Of a DNA stretch of 54,746 nucleotides, positions 9,535-19,632 are shown in pieces (position 1 is the stretch's first letter; every line of letters starts with the position of its first letter). This stretch comes from Clostridium sp. K13 (GTDB lineage Bacteria; Bacillota; Clostridia; Clostridiales; Clostridiaceae). The stretch spans positions 1-54,746 of the forward strand of contig NZ_JAASHM010000022.1 of the NCBI RefSeq assembly GCF_019734195.1, read 5' to 3'. A program made the translations under genes and the position numbers. The notes under the pieces are model-generated. The model saw only the letters and a list, made by a program, of their open reading frames with translations, made no database searches and was not told the DNA's origin.

Positions 9535-9548
9535 TGATAACGTTTAGA
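9535..9548 (+). promoter_or_regulatory. Possible cre (CcpA) site
   Basis: TGATAACGTTTAGA matches the cre consensus TGWAANCGNTNWCA at all but two of the ten specified positions. Its position upstream of a sugar PTS gene fits catabolite repression, but the match is modest. Confidence 0.35.
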
Positions 9549-9610
9549 GTATTTGCTACTATGTTTACAGACGAAATAAATTATAAATTTATATATATGG
9601 GGGTATTTAC

Positions 9611-11205
9611 ATGTTACAAAAAATTCAGAGACTAGGTGGAGCTATGTTCACACCAGTTTTATTATTTGCCTTTTCAGGAATAATGGTTGGACTTGCAATT
9701 TTATTTAAAATCCTGAAATAATGGGAGATTTAGCATAACAATGAAGCACTTGGTATAAGATGTGGACACTTGTTGAAGAAGGTGCATGGACAGTATTTAG
9801 ACAATTACCTTTATTATTTGTTATCGGATTGCCAATAGGTCTTGCAAAGAAACAACAAGCAAGAGCATGTATGGAAGCTTTAGTAATTTATTTAACATTT
9901 AACTATTTCATAAATGCATTATTAACATTATGGGGACCAACATTTGGTGTTGATATAAATGCTGCTGTTGGTGGAGTTAGTGGATTAACTACAATAGCAG
10001 GAATAAAGACACTAGATACAGGAATGATAGGAGCAATAATAATTTCTGGAATAGTTGTTTGGTTACATGATAGATACTTTGATGTAGAATTGCCAGAAAT
10101 CCTAGGTGTATTTAGAGGTTCATCTTTTGTAGTAATGATTGGATTCTTGGTAATGATTCCAGTTGCAATATTAACAGCATTTGTATGGCCGAAGGTTCAA
10201 ATGATGATAGGGGCATTACAAGATTTCTTAATGTCATCAGGTGGATTTGGAGTATGGATCTATGGATTCTTAGAAAGAGCACTTATTCCAACAGGGTTAC
10301 ATCACTTTATTTATGCACCATTTATATATGACAATATTGTAGTTGACGGTGGTATTGCTGCATATTGGGCAACAAATTTAGGTAATTTTGCAGCTTCAAA
10401 TAAACCACTAATTGAGTTATTCCCTCAAGGTGGATTTTCATTACATGGATTAACAAAGGTATTTGGTTCTATTGGGGTAGCATTAGCTCTTTATTCAACA
10501 GCTAAGCCTAAAAAGAAGAAGGTTATTGCAGGATTATTAATTCCAGCAACATTAACAGCTGTATTAGCAGGTATTACGGAACCATTAGATTTTACTTTCT
10601 TATTTATAGCTCCACCATTATTTTTAGTACATTCTATTTTAGCAGCAACATTAACTACAGTATCTTATTCTTTTGGAGTTGTAGGTAACTTCTGTAATGG
10701 GTTAATAGATTGGGCAGCTTTAAATTGGATTCCTTTATTTAATAATCATTCAGCTACATTTATAACTCAAATAATAATAGGGTTAATTTTTACAGGTATT
10801 TGGTTTGTTGTATTTAGATTTTTAATATTAAAGTTTAATTATAAGACTCCAGGTAGAGAAGATGAGGAAGAGGAAGATATTAAATTATATAGTAAAAATG
10901 ATTATAAAGAAAAGGGAAAAGAAACTATTTCAGCATCGGAAGAAATTTCAAATAAGGATGTTGTAACTAATGCTAGTAAGGCTGAAAAAGTTCTTGAAGC
11001 TTTAGGTGGAAAAGATAATATTGTTGATATCACAAATTGTGCTACTAGATTGAGAGTATCTGTAAAGAATGAATCTTTAGTAAAGAGTGATAGTGTATTT
11101 AGAAGTTTTGGAGCTCACGGTTTAGTGAAAAATGGTAAAGCAATACAGGTAGTTATTGGGCTATCAGTGCCTAAATTTAGAGCTGAAGTTGAGTCCTTAT
11201 TATAG
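9611..11205 (+). pseudogene. malP: Maltose/alpha-glucoside PTS EIICB, frameshifted near N-terminus
   Basis: It resembles Bacillus GlvC/MalP along its length. The first part opens at ATG 9611 (RBS GGGGG) and reads MLQKIQRLGGAMFTPVLLFA to a stop at 9719. The rest continues in another frame (FKNPEIMGDLA expected from 9709), meets TAA at 9736 and TGA at 9742, then reads cleanly from about 9745 to the end. One lost A in the AAAA run near 9707-9710, plus small losses around 9736-9745, explain it. The 481-aa remainder keeps nearly all of EIIC (HHFIYAPFIYDN, GITEPLDFTFLF) and the EIIB phospho-cysteine in TNCATRLRVSV, but lacks about 50 N-terminal residues including the first membrane segment. A sequencing or assembly error is the main alternative to true inactivation. 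It lies directly before the GH4 gene. Confidence 0.8.
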
Positions 11206-11235
11206 GCTTGTGAAGATTCACAAGAAAAGGTATAT

Positions 11236-11263
11236 GTAACAAAGTAGTGTACTATTCACTAAA
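11236..11263 (+). promoter_or_regulatory. 28-base element, candidate maltose-regulator operator 2
   Basis: GTAACAAAGTA-GTG-TACTA-T-TCACTAAA, the second copy of the element at 9493. It sits between EIICB and the GH4 gene, 118 bases before the GH4 start, and overlaps the left arm of the hairpin at 11248. Confidence 0.5.
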
Positions 11264-11288
11264 GTGCTTACTTATATTGAATAGTGCA
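11248..11288 (+). repeat. 11-bp hairpin between malP and the GH4 gene
   Basis: TGTACTATTCA pairs with TGAATAGTGCA (one G-U) around an 19-base loop. No T-run follows. It could be an operator dyad or an mRNA stabiliser in the operon. Confidence 0.5.
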
Positions 11289-11366
11289 ACCTTAAAAAGT
11301 AATATTAGGGCAGACACAATTTAATTTATGTATAAGAGTAATAAAAAAATAATAATTATATATTAG

Positions 11367-12710
<1,344 letters not shown>

Positions 12711-12766
12711 TATTAATTAGAAATTAAATAAAGTAGTTTAGTTTTATTAGGTTTATTGTTAGATTT

Positions 12767-12803
12767 AAGGGGATGTTTCTTAATTAAGAAATATCCCCTT
12801 TTT
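12767..12803 (+). terminator. Terminator after the GH4 gene
   Basis: AAGGGGAT-TTTCTTAA pairs with TTAAGAAA-ATCCCCTT, then T5. Confidence 0.85.
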
Positions 12804-12861
12804 ATAATTTATATATATGTAGATAAATTTTTAATAACATATCAAAGCAAATAATTTGTGG

Positions 12862-12867
12862 TATAAT
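12862..12867 (+). promoter_or_regulatory. -10 element for malR
   Basis: A consensus TATAAT 27 bases before the malR ATG. No good -35 is seen at 16-18 bases, so an extended or activated promoter is possible. Confidence 0.45.
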
Positions 12868-12893
12868 TGACTTTAAAAGTGGGAGGGATAGAA

Positions 12894-13643
12894 ATGAGTA
12901 TAGATGAGTTAGTTAATATACATTATGATAATCTTAATCAAAATGATTTACATATATGGAAATACATACACGCTAATAAAAAGGTATGTTCTTCATTAAC
13001 AATTGAAGAATTAGCGAGTAAGTGTAATGTATCTAGAACTACTATTTTAAGGTTTGCACAAAAGCTATCTCTTAAGGGATATAGTGAACTTAAGGTATAT
13101 TTAAGTTGGGATGTTTCTAATGTTAAGGAAAGTGAAGGAATACATATTGATAGTGCATTTGATTCGTATGAAAAAGCTATTTTTGATCTTAGAAAGAAAG
13201 ATTTCACAGATATCTGTAAATTAATTCATGATTCAAATAGAGTATTTATATATGGGACAGGTCAAATCCAAAAATCTATAGCAGAAGAGCTAAAGAGAAT
13301 ATTTTTAAATGCAGAAAAATACTTTTATATAATAGGTGGACCAAATGAAATGAATATTATATTAAATACTATAAAGTCTGATGATTTAGTAATATTTATT
13401 TCTATGAATGGTGAATCTGATGAAGTAACAGGATTTGCAAAAGTTCTAAAAGTAATTAATGTACCAACTATATCTATGACTAGACTGACAGAAAATAAGT
13501 TAGCAAGATTATGTAATGAAAATATATATACTACTACAGCAAATATTAATTTGAATAATGGTTATGTATATGGAACAACTACTATTTTCTTTGTTTTAAT
13601 AGAAATATTATTTTTAAAGTATTGTACTTTATATTTAAGTTAA
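12894..13643 (+). CDS. malR: RpiR-family regulator of maltose use
   Basis: A 249-aa DNA-binding regulator. The N-terminal helix-turn-helix of the RpiR family (about 1-75) includes the recognition stretch CNVSRTTILRFAQKLSLKGY. A C-terminal SIS sugar-phosphate-binding domain (about 95-230) includes FIYGTGQIQKSIAEEL and FISMNGESDEV. The position after the maltose PTS and GH4 genes matches glvR/malR of Bacillus, where the regulator activates these genes. An in-frame TTG at 12867 lies inside the -10 element; ATG 12894 has GGGAGGG ahead of it. The effector is probably a sugar phosphate. The 28-base elements at 9493 and 11236 are candidate binding sites. Confidence 0.9.
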   Translation: MSIDELVNIHYDNLNQNDLHIWKYIHANKKVCSSLTIEELASKCNVSRTTILRFAQKLSLKGYSELKVYLSWDVSNVKESEGIHIDSAFDSYEKAIFDLRKKDFTDICKLIHDSNRVFIYGTGQIQKSIAEELKRIFLNAEKYFYIIGGPNEMNIILNTIKSDDLVIFISMNGESDEVTGFAKVLKVINVPTISMTRLTENKLARLCNENIYTTTANINLNNGYVYGTTTIFFVLIEILFLKYCTLYLS

Positions 13644-13691
13644 AATTAAGTTTTTAACTAAATGAAGCAACTAAATTACTATATAGAATTC

Positions 13692-13734
13692 AGTGGCAAG
13701 CTTATGTGAAATGATAAGTTTGTCACTATTTTTT
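13692..13734 (+). terminator. Terminator after malR, shared-core family
   Basis: AGTGGCAAGCTTAT pairs with ATAAGTTTGTCACT over 14 bp with two G-U pairs, then a T-rich run. The left arm and loop again read GGCAAGCTTATGTGAAA. Confidence 0.85.
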
Positions 13735-14001
13735 ATGCAAAAAAAAGTAATTATAAAAATTTAAATAGTTTTGTAAAAATTTTATGGTGAAGTATATGTA
13801 TTAATTGTGAGACAAGAAAATAAATGAAATGGAGGAATTCTCTTTAATTTTGTATAAACTTACAAAAATATAAAATTGTAAAGTAATCTTAAGAATTGAA
13901 AATATATATTAAGAGTTTTGTAAATTTTATAGTGTAAAATATTACCATGGTGTAGATGGAATTAAGAACTTAAGAAATATTTAAAAGTAATGGAGGTATT
14001 T
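13735..14001 (+). other. AT-rich spacer before the second duplicate gene
   Basis: No gene is seen. Two similar words (GTTTTGTAAAAATTTTATGG near 13771 and GTTTTGTAAATTTTATAG near 13915) form an imperfect direct repeat. Homology to the region upstream of the first copy begins only at about 13980. Confidence 0.45.
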
Positions 14002-14553
14002 ATGAATAATAAGAATATATCAATAGAGTTAAATGAGAAGTATATTAAGGATCTAACTATACTTAAATTAAAAAGAAATTATGGAGTTATTGAAAGAGAA
14101 GAATTTAGAAGTGAACTAATTAATTTAGGAATAAATAATGGTATTTCAGATTATGCAGAGATGTTAACATTTATAGCTTTTAATGTAATAGTAGACAGAA
14201 TAGAAGAAATGCAAGGTGATGATAAGGTAAAATTATTATTTAATGAAATTGTAGAGGTTCCCTATGAAGAAGATTTTGTATCAAAGTCTTGCGATGTAGT
14301 TTTATTAGGAAAAGATATTATAGAGGTAATTACAATAGTACCAGGAGAAAGTAATGCTATAAGGTTATATGAGAATGATGAAATTAAGCTTTTAGGCGTA
14401 GGAGTTTTAGATAAATATTTATCTAGAATGGAATGTAATAAGATAAGACTTATAACCATTCAGCCTAATTTAGATTTATGCTCTATATATGAAACAACTG
14501 TAGGTAGAATATTACATGAATATGATTTTTCCTTATGTTTTTCAAAGCATTAA
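14002..14553 (+). CDS. Unknown protein, copy 2 of a duplicated gene
   Basis: A 183-aa near-identical copy of the protein at 101-646. The substitutions include F to V near residue 29, V to I and A to G in the GKDVIEV and PAESN regions, and a different C-terminal tail (CFSKH instead of IWE). An in-frame ATG at 13990 overlaps the ribosome-binding site GGAGG, so ATG 14002 is used, the same start as copy 1. Like copy 1 it stands alone, is followed by a terminator, and then by a sensor kinase gene (here broken). Function is unknown. The DNA similarity, including most synonymous positions, points to a recent duplication or ongoing gene conversion. Confidence 0.8.
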   Translation: MNNKNISIELNEKYIKDLTILKLKRNYGVIEREEFRSELINLGINNGISDYAEMLTFIAFNVIVDRIEEMQGDDKVKLLFNEIVEVPYEEDFVSKSCDVVLLGKDIIEVITIVPGESNAIRLYENDEIKLLGVGVLDKYLSRMECNKIRLITIQPNLDLCSIYETTVGRILHEYDFSLCFSKH

Positions 14554-14568
14554 GGGTTTGAAAAATTA

Positions 14569-14615
14569 GAGTCAAGCTTTATGCATAAGTATGGAGCTTG
14601 GCTCCTTTTATTTTA
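14569..14615 (+). terminator. Terminator after duplicate copy 2
   Basis: GAGTCAAGCT pairs with AGCTTGGCTC (one G-U), with inner ATGCATA, then a T-rich run. The left arm partly resembles the shared core (CAAGCTTTATG). Confidence 0.75.
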
Positions 14616-14713
14616 TAAATTTTAAATTTATCTTTTTTATTAATAAAGCTATTATAAATATCAAAAAATGCAAAAATTTGTTATAATGTTTTTAGGGATA
14701 TTTAGGAGGAATT

Positions 14714-16163
14714 ATGGTGAAGAAGATAATATTAACTACGATATTTATTATAATGGTTACTTTTGTGGATACTGTCTATGCAGAGCAATACCATACATCT
14801 AGTGTTAATTTCAAAAGAATAGGAATATCAGATGGTTTATCACAAGGGGCAGTACAAGATATAGTTCAAGATTCAGATGGGTATATGTGGTTTGCCACAG
14901 AAGATGGACTAAATAAATATGATGGAGTTAATTTTAAATTTTACAGATATAGTGAAGATCCTAAAATGGGATTATCATCAAACTGGATAGTTGATATAAT
15001 TGAAGATAAATCAGAACAGATGTGGGTTGCAACAACAGCTGGAGTAAATGTTATAGATACTTCAACTGAAATCATTAATACATATACAGAAAAAGATGGT
15101 TTATCCAATAATAGTATTACAGAGATTTTTATTGATTCGAAAAATAGGATTTTAGTTTGTACAGAAGATGGACTAAATCTTTATAATGAGAAAGAAAAGA
15201 AGTTTGAGAGAATACTTTATGATAGTAAAAGTGATATACTTACTAGTCAATATATACTAGGAATACAAGAAGATTCTAATGGTGTATATTGGATTGCTAC
15301 AGATAAGGGATTAAATAGTTATGATATGTCTACAGGAAAAGTGGATAAATACATAGCTGATAAAAATTATACTAGTATTTCAGATAATTATATAAATGAT
15401 ATATTGTTAGATGATAACGATATTTTATGGATATGTACTATATAGAAAAAGTCTTGAAAATGAAATTAATAAAAATAATTACTTTGTTAATTTATCTCAT
15501 GAATTAAGGACACCATTGAATTTAATTTTATCAACTCAGCAGCTTATAAGTAATTTAAATAAAGAGAAGGATAATATACCTAAGGAAAAGATAAATTATT
15601 ATATGGAAGTATTAAAGAATAATTCTAAAAGGTTATTAAATCTTATTAATAATATTATTGATACATCTAAGATTGAATCAGGTGAATATAAGATTAATAT
15701 AGAGGAACATGATATAGTTTATCATATTGAATCTACTGTCCTTGACATGAAGGATTTTATAGAAAGTAAGGGGATAGAATTTATTGTTGATCCTAATGTA
15801 GAGGAATTGATTGTTAAGTGTGATATTAATGATATTGAAAAATGTATAATTAATATTATAGGAAATGCAGTTAAGTTTACTGATGAAGGCGGAAAAATTG
15901 AAGTTTTAATTGATGATGTTGATGATAATGTTGAAATAAGAATAAAGGACACTGGAATTGGAATAGATGAAAAAGACTTAGAGGGAATTTTTAATAGATT
16001 CGGACAAGCTTATAATAAGAAAAGTGAAGAGTTTGGTGGAAGTGGTATTGGATTAACTTTAACTAAACAATTAATTGAATTGCATAATGGAAAGTTATTA
16101 GTTGAAAGTGAAGTTGGAGTAGGAAGTACTTTTATAATAATATTACCAAAGTATAATGGGTAG
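14714..16163 (+). pseudogene. Propeller-type sensor histidine kinase, internally deleted
   Basis: Two halves of one kinase. 14714-15445 encodes a signal peptide (to about residue 23, VYA) and the first blades of a Reg_prop beta-propeller: GISDGLSQGAVQDIVQDSDG, MWFATEDGLNKYDG, MWVATTAGVNV, YWIATDKGLNSY. It stops within a blade at WICTI. The next residues, in another frame from about 15430, are YRKSLENEINKNNYFVNLSHELRTPLN, the HisKA box, followed by an ATPase domain (NIIGNAVKF, DTGIGID, GGSGIGLTL) ending at 16163. Family members have many more blades, a Y_Y_Y domain and a membrane helix between these parts, so several hundred codons are missing and the frame is broken. A -10 TATAAT at 14682 and RBS AGGAGG are intact. 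The C-terminal half has no convincing start of its own. Confidence 0.8.
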
Positions 16164-16222
16164 CCTCTGGGGTATACCGAATAAGGTCGAAAAAGAAAAG
16201 TAAGGAGGGTAATTATTAATAG

Positions 16223-16762
16223 ATGGATGAAGAAAAAGAAATACCTAAGATTAAGACAAGTATTATAGAAGATTTACCAGATATGGATATAGGTCATATG
16301 ATGTTGTTTAAAAGTAACTTCATAGAAGAGGAAGGACCTATAATATATATTAAGGAAAGCTATGCTAATATTCATCATATAATTAGTTTATTGCCTAATT
16401 TAAAAATTGAAATTAAGGATTTGATTTATAGGGGAGGTTATGCAATTCCTTTAATCTTAATGATAAGATTAAATTTAAGTGACAACCTAATTTATGGACA
16501 ATGGTTTAATAAGTATAATGAAAAGGATAGAGAACTAATAAAAGATATAGTATTTCAAGATTATTTAAATTTTTGTATTGTTGATGTTGATAAAAGGGTT
16601 CGTATTAGATTTAGATATAGAAATATATATATAAAGGGCATTTGGAATCATTTTAAAATTAATGAAAATGATATTAAGTGGTCTCAAGAGATGTTTGAAA
16701 GTGAGGTTATGGCATTAAATTCAATAGTAAGTAGTAAGAAAGATATGTTTAATATGAAATAA
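16223..16762 (+). CDS. Unknown 179-aa protein
   Basis: I do not recognise this protein. It has no signal peptide or clear membrane segment. It is charged, with a central hydrophobic strand region (GGYAIPLILMIRLNLS) and a basic patch (DKRVRIRFRYRNIYIKG). It begins with MDEEKEIP, sits 60 bases after the broken propeller kinase and was probably transcribed with it. The AAGGAGGG at 16202 is 13 bases before the ATG, longer than usual, but a stop codon immediately upstream excludes an earlier start in frame. A perfect terminator follows. Confidence 0.7.
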   Translation: MDEEKEIPKIKTSIIEDLPDMDIGHMMLFKSNFIEEEGPIIYIKESYANIHHIISLLPNLKIEIKDLIYRGGYAIPLILMIRLNLSDNLIYGQWFNKYNEKDRELIKDIVFQDYLNFCIVDVDKRVRIRFRYRNIYIKGIWNHFKINENDIKWSQEMFESEVMALNSIVSSKKDMFNMK

Positions 16763-16776
16763 TAAAATAAAAGTTA

Positions 16777-16820
16777 CAGTGATAAGCTTATATTAAAATT
16801 TAGGCTTATCACTGTTTTTT
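16777..16820 (+). terminator. Terminator after the 179-aa gene
   Basis: CAGTGATAAGC pairs perfectly with GCTTATCACTG, then six T. Confidence 0.88.
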
Positions 16821-16840
16821 GTTAAATTATTTTAATTAGA

Positions 16841-17014
16841 TTAGTTAGCATCTCCACCAAAGCCATCGCCATTACAGAATAATAAGAATAAGATTATTAT
16901 CCAAAGAAGATTATTATCATCATCTGAATTAGCTAGTAATAAAATTATTAAAATCCAAATATATGAAGAGCTTTCATAGCCGTTAGTTTTTATAAAAAAT
17001 AATAATTTTAGTAT
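16841..17014 (-). pseudogene. Remnant of a small hydrophobic protein gene
   Basis: The minus strand stays open for 57 codons and reads like a clostridial small membrane peptide: TNGYESSSYIWILIILLLA, then NSDDDNN, then LLWIILFLLFCNGDGFGGDA. There are two hydrophobic stretches separated by an Asp/Asn-rich turn. No ATG, GTG or TTG codon and no ribosome-binding site occurs in frame before the stop at 17015, so the start appears lost. It could also be a chance reading frame in AT-rich DNA, though the GFGG ending argues against that. Confidence 0.35.
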
Positions 17015-17069
17015 TTAGACAAACAAATTTTAAAAAGTGTTTTCTTATTAACTAAAAAATAACAAATAA

Positions 17070-17261
17070 TTAATAAAATTACAGTTAAATGGTTCAAATA
17101 ATGGTGGACAATCTTCTAATAATAAGCCAGGTGTAAATTCAAAACCTGATAAGGATAATGGAAAATTACCTTCTACAGGTGGAAGAGCTGCATTACCAAT
17201 AGTAGTTGCAGGAATTGTTATGGTTGCTGGTGGGATATATATTTCAAGTAAAAGAAAATAG
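17070..17261 (+). pseudogene. C-terminal remnant of an LPXTG cell-wall-anchored protein
   Basis: Sixty-three codons follow an in-frame stop with no start codon. They read an Asn/Gly/Ser/Lys-rich linker, then the sortase motif LPSTG, a hydrophobic segment (ALPIVVAGIVMVAGGIYI) and the positive tail SSKRK. This is the complete anchor module of a surface protein whose body has been lost. Its terminator is still present immediately downstream. Together with the minus-strand remnant it marks a deletion-prone spot. Confidence 0.8.
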
Positions 17262-17271
17262 TTTATTATGT

Positions 17272-17326
17272 ACTACCTCAGGGGAAAGAGTATTATTTCC
17301 ATTGCCCTCTGAGGTAGTTTTTTTTA
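17272..17326 (+). terminator. Terminator of the lost LPXTG gene
   Basis: ACTACCTCAGGGG pairs with CCCTCTGAGGTAGT (one bulge), then eight T. Confidence 0.88.
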
Positions 17327-17511
17327 TTTGATTATAGTTTTAAGAAGAAAAATTCAAAAAATAACCAAAAAATAGTTAAGTTAAATGATATATGTTGAAA
17401 TATATCGGACGTATATGCATTTAAATTAATAAATATAATGATATAATTACTATATTATTTTGAAAAATAATAGCATAGAAATTTTTAGATATTAAGGGGA
17501 AAATAGGAGAT

Positions 17512-18384
17512 ATGGAAAAGAAGATAAGAAAAGCAATAATCCCAGCAGCAGGGCTTGGGACTAGATTTTTACCGGCAACAAAGGCACAACCAAAGGAAAT
17601 GCTTCCAATAGTTGATAAGCCAACATTACAATATATAATAGAAGAATGTGTTGCATCTGGTATAGAAGAAATTCTTATAATAACAGGAAGAAATAAAAAA
17701 AGTATAGAAGATCACTTTGATAGAAGTGTTGAGCTTGAAATGGAACTTGAAAAAGCAGGAAAGCAAGAAATGCTTGAAATGGTTAGAGAAATATCTGATA
17801 TGGTTAATATTCACTTTATAAGACAAAAGGAACCAAGAGGATTAGGACATGCTATACTTTGTGCAAAAACTTTCGTTGGAAATGAGCCTTTTGCAGTACT
17901 TCTTGGAGATGATGTTGTTTATAATGATAGAAAACCATGTTTAAAACAACTTATAGATTGTTATGGTGAATATAGAACTTCAGTTTTAGGTGTTCAAACA
18001 GTAGCTGAACAAGATGTTAATAAGTATGGAATAGTAGGTGGAATTCATATTGAAGATAGAGTTTATAAGGTTAAAAATTTAGTTGAAAAGCCTTCAATAG
18101 AAGAATCACCATCTAATGTTGCAATATTAGGTAGATACATAATAACACCAAAAATATTTGAAATATTAGAAAAGACTGCACCAGGTAAGGGAAATGAAAT
18201 TCAACTTACAGATGCATTACTTAAGCTTATTGAGGAAGAAGCAATGTACGCATATGATTTCCAAGGAAGAAGATATGATGTAGGGGATAAGCTTGGGTTC
18301 CTTGAAGCTACAGTTGAATATGCTCTTAGAAAAGAAGAGTTAAGAGATGGATTTATTGAGTATTTAAGAACTATTATAAAATAA
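17512..18384 (+). CDS. galU: UTP-glucose-1-phosphate uridylyltransferase
   Basis: A 290-aa cytoplasmic nucleotidyltransferase making UDP-glucose from UTP and glucose-1-phosphate. The signature IIPAAGLGTRFLPATKAQPK contains the nucleotide-binding loop, and EMLPIVDKPTLQYIIEE follows. The later motifs LGDDVV (metal and UDP binding) and VEKP with the GKGNEIQLTDAL stretch are typical of bacterial GalU. Length is normal. The ribosome-binding site AGGAG precedes the ATG. It is a single-gene transcript ended by a terminator at 18406. UDP-glucose would feed the polysaccharide cluster downstream, together with galE. Confidence 0.97.
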   Translation: MEKKIRKAIIPAAGLGTRFLPATKAQPKEMLPIVDKPTLQYIIEECVASGIEEILIITGRNKKSIEDHFDRSVELEMELEKAGKQEMLEMVREISDMVNIHFIRQKEPRGLGHAILCAKTFVGNEPFAVLLGDDVVYNDRKPCLKQLIDCYGEYRTSVLGVQTVAEQDVNKYGIVGGIHIEDRVYKVKNLVEKPSIEESPSNVAILGRYIITPKIFEILEKTAPGKGNEIQLTDALLKLIEEEAMYAYDFQGRRYDVGDKLGFLEATVEYALRKEELRDGFIEYLRTIIK

Positions 18385-18405
18385 AAATAGTTTTAGTTGT
18401 GTAAT

Positions 18406-18432
18406 AAAGCTATACAAAAGTATAGCTTTTTT
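18406..18432 (+). terminator. galU terminator
   Basis: AAAGCTATAC pairs perfectly with GTATAGCTTT around AAAA, then T. Confidence 0.88.
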
Positions 18433-18452
18433 CCTTATGTTTATATAGGAGA

Positions 18453-19040
18453 GTGATTCAAATTTTTATTATAACTAGAAGGGAATTTTTTGCATTAGCC
18501 ACTGTAATAATTTTATATATTAATTTAGAGGTATTACTAGAAATTATAGGTATTCAAAGGAAAATGAGTAATGAGCTATTAAAAAAGAAGTTTATGAGAA
18601 TGATTTTTAATATATATATTATTCTATTAATTGATATAGTTTATTTTCCAATACCTATAGTATGGGGGGAGTATTTAATACATAAAAATCCATCCATTCA
18701 TATTATTCCATGGCAAAGTACTATTGAAATGTATAAAAAATATGGGATAGGAGAAGTTATTGAAAATATAGGTGGAAACTTAATGTTATTAGTCCCTATG
18801 GTTTTCTTTTTATGTTATTATTTGAAAAGGATATGTTTTAATATAAAAAGCACTTTGTTTATAGCGTTAAGTATATCTTTATTTATAGAATGTAGTCAGG
18901 TTACTTTATCAATGATAATTCCTAATTATTCAAGAACTTTTGATACTATGGATTTAATTTGTAATACTATTAGTGGATTAATAGGATATGGATTATACCA
19001 TATTTATAATAAGATAATTGTAGATTCTATAGAAGCTTAA
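18453..19040 (+). CDS. VanZ-like membrane protein
   Basis: A 195-aa protein with about five hydrophobic segments and the VanZ-family pattern: a conserved polar stretch (HIIPWQSTIEMY) between helices 2 and 3, then ENIGGNLMLLVPMVFFL, an IECSQVTLS motif and a final DTMDLICNTISGLIGYGL. The family is linked to teicoplanin resistance and surface biology, but its biochemistry is unsettled. The start is uncertain: GTG 18453 has only one base between it and AGGAG, and the next in-frame ATG at 18564 would remove the first helix. An ATT start at 18462 would have normal spacing. Confidence 0.75.
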   Translation: MIQIFIITRREFFALATVIILYINLEVLLEIIGIQRKMSNELLKKKFMRMIFNIYIILLIDIVYFPIPIVWGEYLIHKNPSIHIIPWQSTIEMYKKYGIGEVIENIGGNLMLLVPMVFFLCYYLKRICFNIKSTLFIALSISLFIECSQVTLSMIIPNYSRTFDTMDLICNTISGLIGYGLYHIYNKIIVDSIEA

Positions 19041-19109
19041 AAATATATAAGTGATATTATATATTAAGTTAAATTATATTAAATATTTTAGTAAAGTGGG
19101 AGAAGTTAA

Positions 19110-19553
19110 ATGAAGAATACAAATATAGAAGAATTAATTATTGATTATATTGATAATAATATTACTGAAAATATTAAGGAAGAGTTTTTAAATGCTGCAA
19201 TTCACTTTGTTGTTAATGAAGAGTTATGTAGTAGAGAAGATATTATGAGAATAAAATATAGATTTAAGAAGATTAAATCTAATGATGTTATGAATTATGT
19301 AAAGATAGGTGTGACATATGGGTATATCCTTTATAGAGCAGTTTTATTTGATTTAGTTGCTGAAGAACTTAAATCTAAATGTTGTGAGGTACTTATAAAA
19401 ATTAGTAGTGAAATAACTAAATTTGTTACTATGGAAAGTGATGAAGAAGAGCTATTTATGAATGTAAGGATAATCATAAGTAATTTATACATTAGTGATA
19501 AGTGTAATAACAAAGTATTATCAAAATTTGATGGATGTAAGATTTTATATTAG
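19110..19553 (+). CDS. Unknown 147-aa protein
   Basis: Not recognised. A small, mostly helical, acidic protein with no membrane segment (MKNTNIEELIIDYIDNNITE at the start) and three cysteines in its second half (KCCEVL, KCNNK). The ribosome-binding site GGGAGAAG precedes the ATG. It lies between the VanZ-like gene and a small single-span membrane protein, in the same direction with short gaps, and may share their transcript. Confidence 0.65.
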   Translation: MKNTNIEELIIDYIDNNITENIKEEFLNAAIHFVVNEELCSREDIMRIKYRFKKIKSNDVMNYVKIGVTYGYILYRAVLFDLVAEELKSKCCEVLIKISSEITKFVTMESDEEELFMNVRIIISNLYISDKCNNKVLSKFDGCKILY

Positions 19554-19632
19554 ATATATATTTACTTAATGAATATATTTAAATAGAGTGGACAGACTTA
19601 TAATAAATTTGTTTATTATGAGAGGTGATTAT

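Larger units (their letters stand above)
9143..9610 (+). other. Intergenic region before the maltose PTS gene
   Basis: 468 bases holding the licT terminator, the GGGGGA hairpin, the 28-base conserved element at 9493 and a cre-like site at 9535. A possible promoter is TTGAAT at 9341 with TATTCT at 9363. No ORF is supported. Confidence 0.5.
16763..17511. other. Remnant-filled region upstream of galU
   Basis: About 750 bases with no intact gene. It holds two terminators, the small minus-strand remnant and the LPXTG tail. The last 180 bases are the galU leader, with two TATAAT words (17434 and 17442) but no clear -35. Confidence 0.6.

Noticed and set aside
9700..9716. Programmed -1 frameshift in the maltose PTS gene
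   Set aside because: TTTAAAA is not a proper slippery heptamer in the reading phase, and two further stop codons follow in the destination frame, so recoding would not restore the protein.
15411..16163. Separate soluble histidine kinase starting at ATG 15411
   Set aside because: The proposed N-terminus (MITIFYGYV) is out-of-frame propeller sequence with no ribosome-binding site; the region is the 3' part of a deleted gene.
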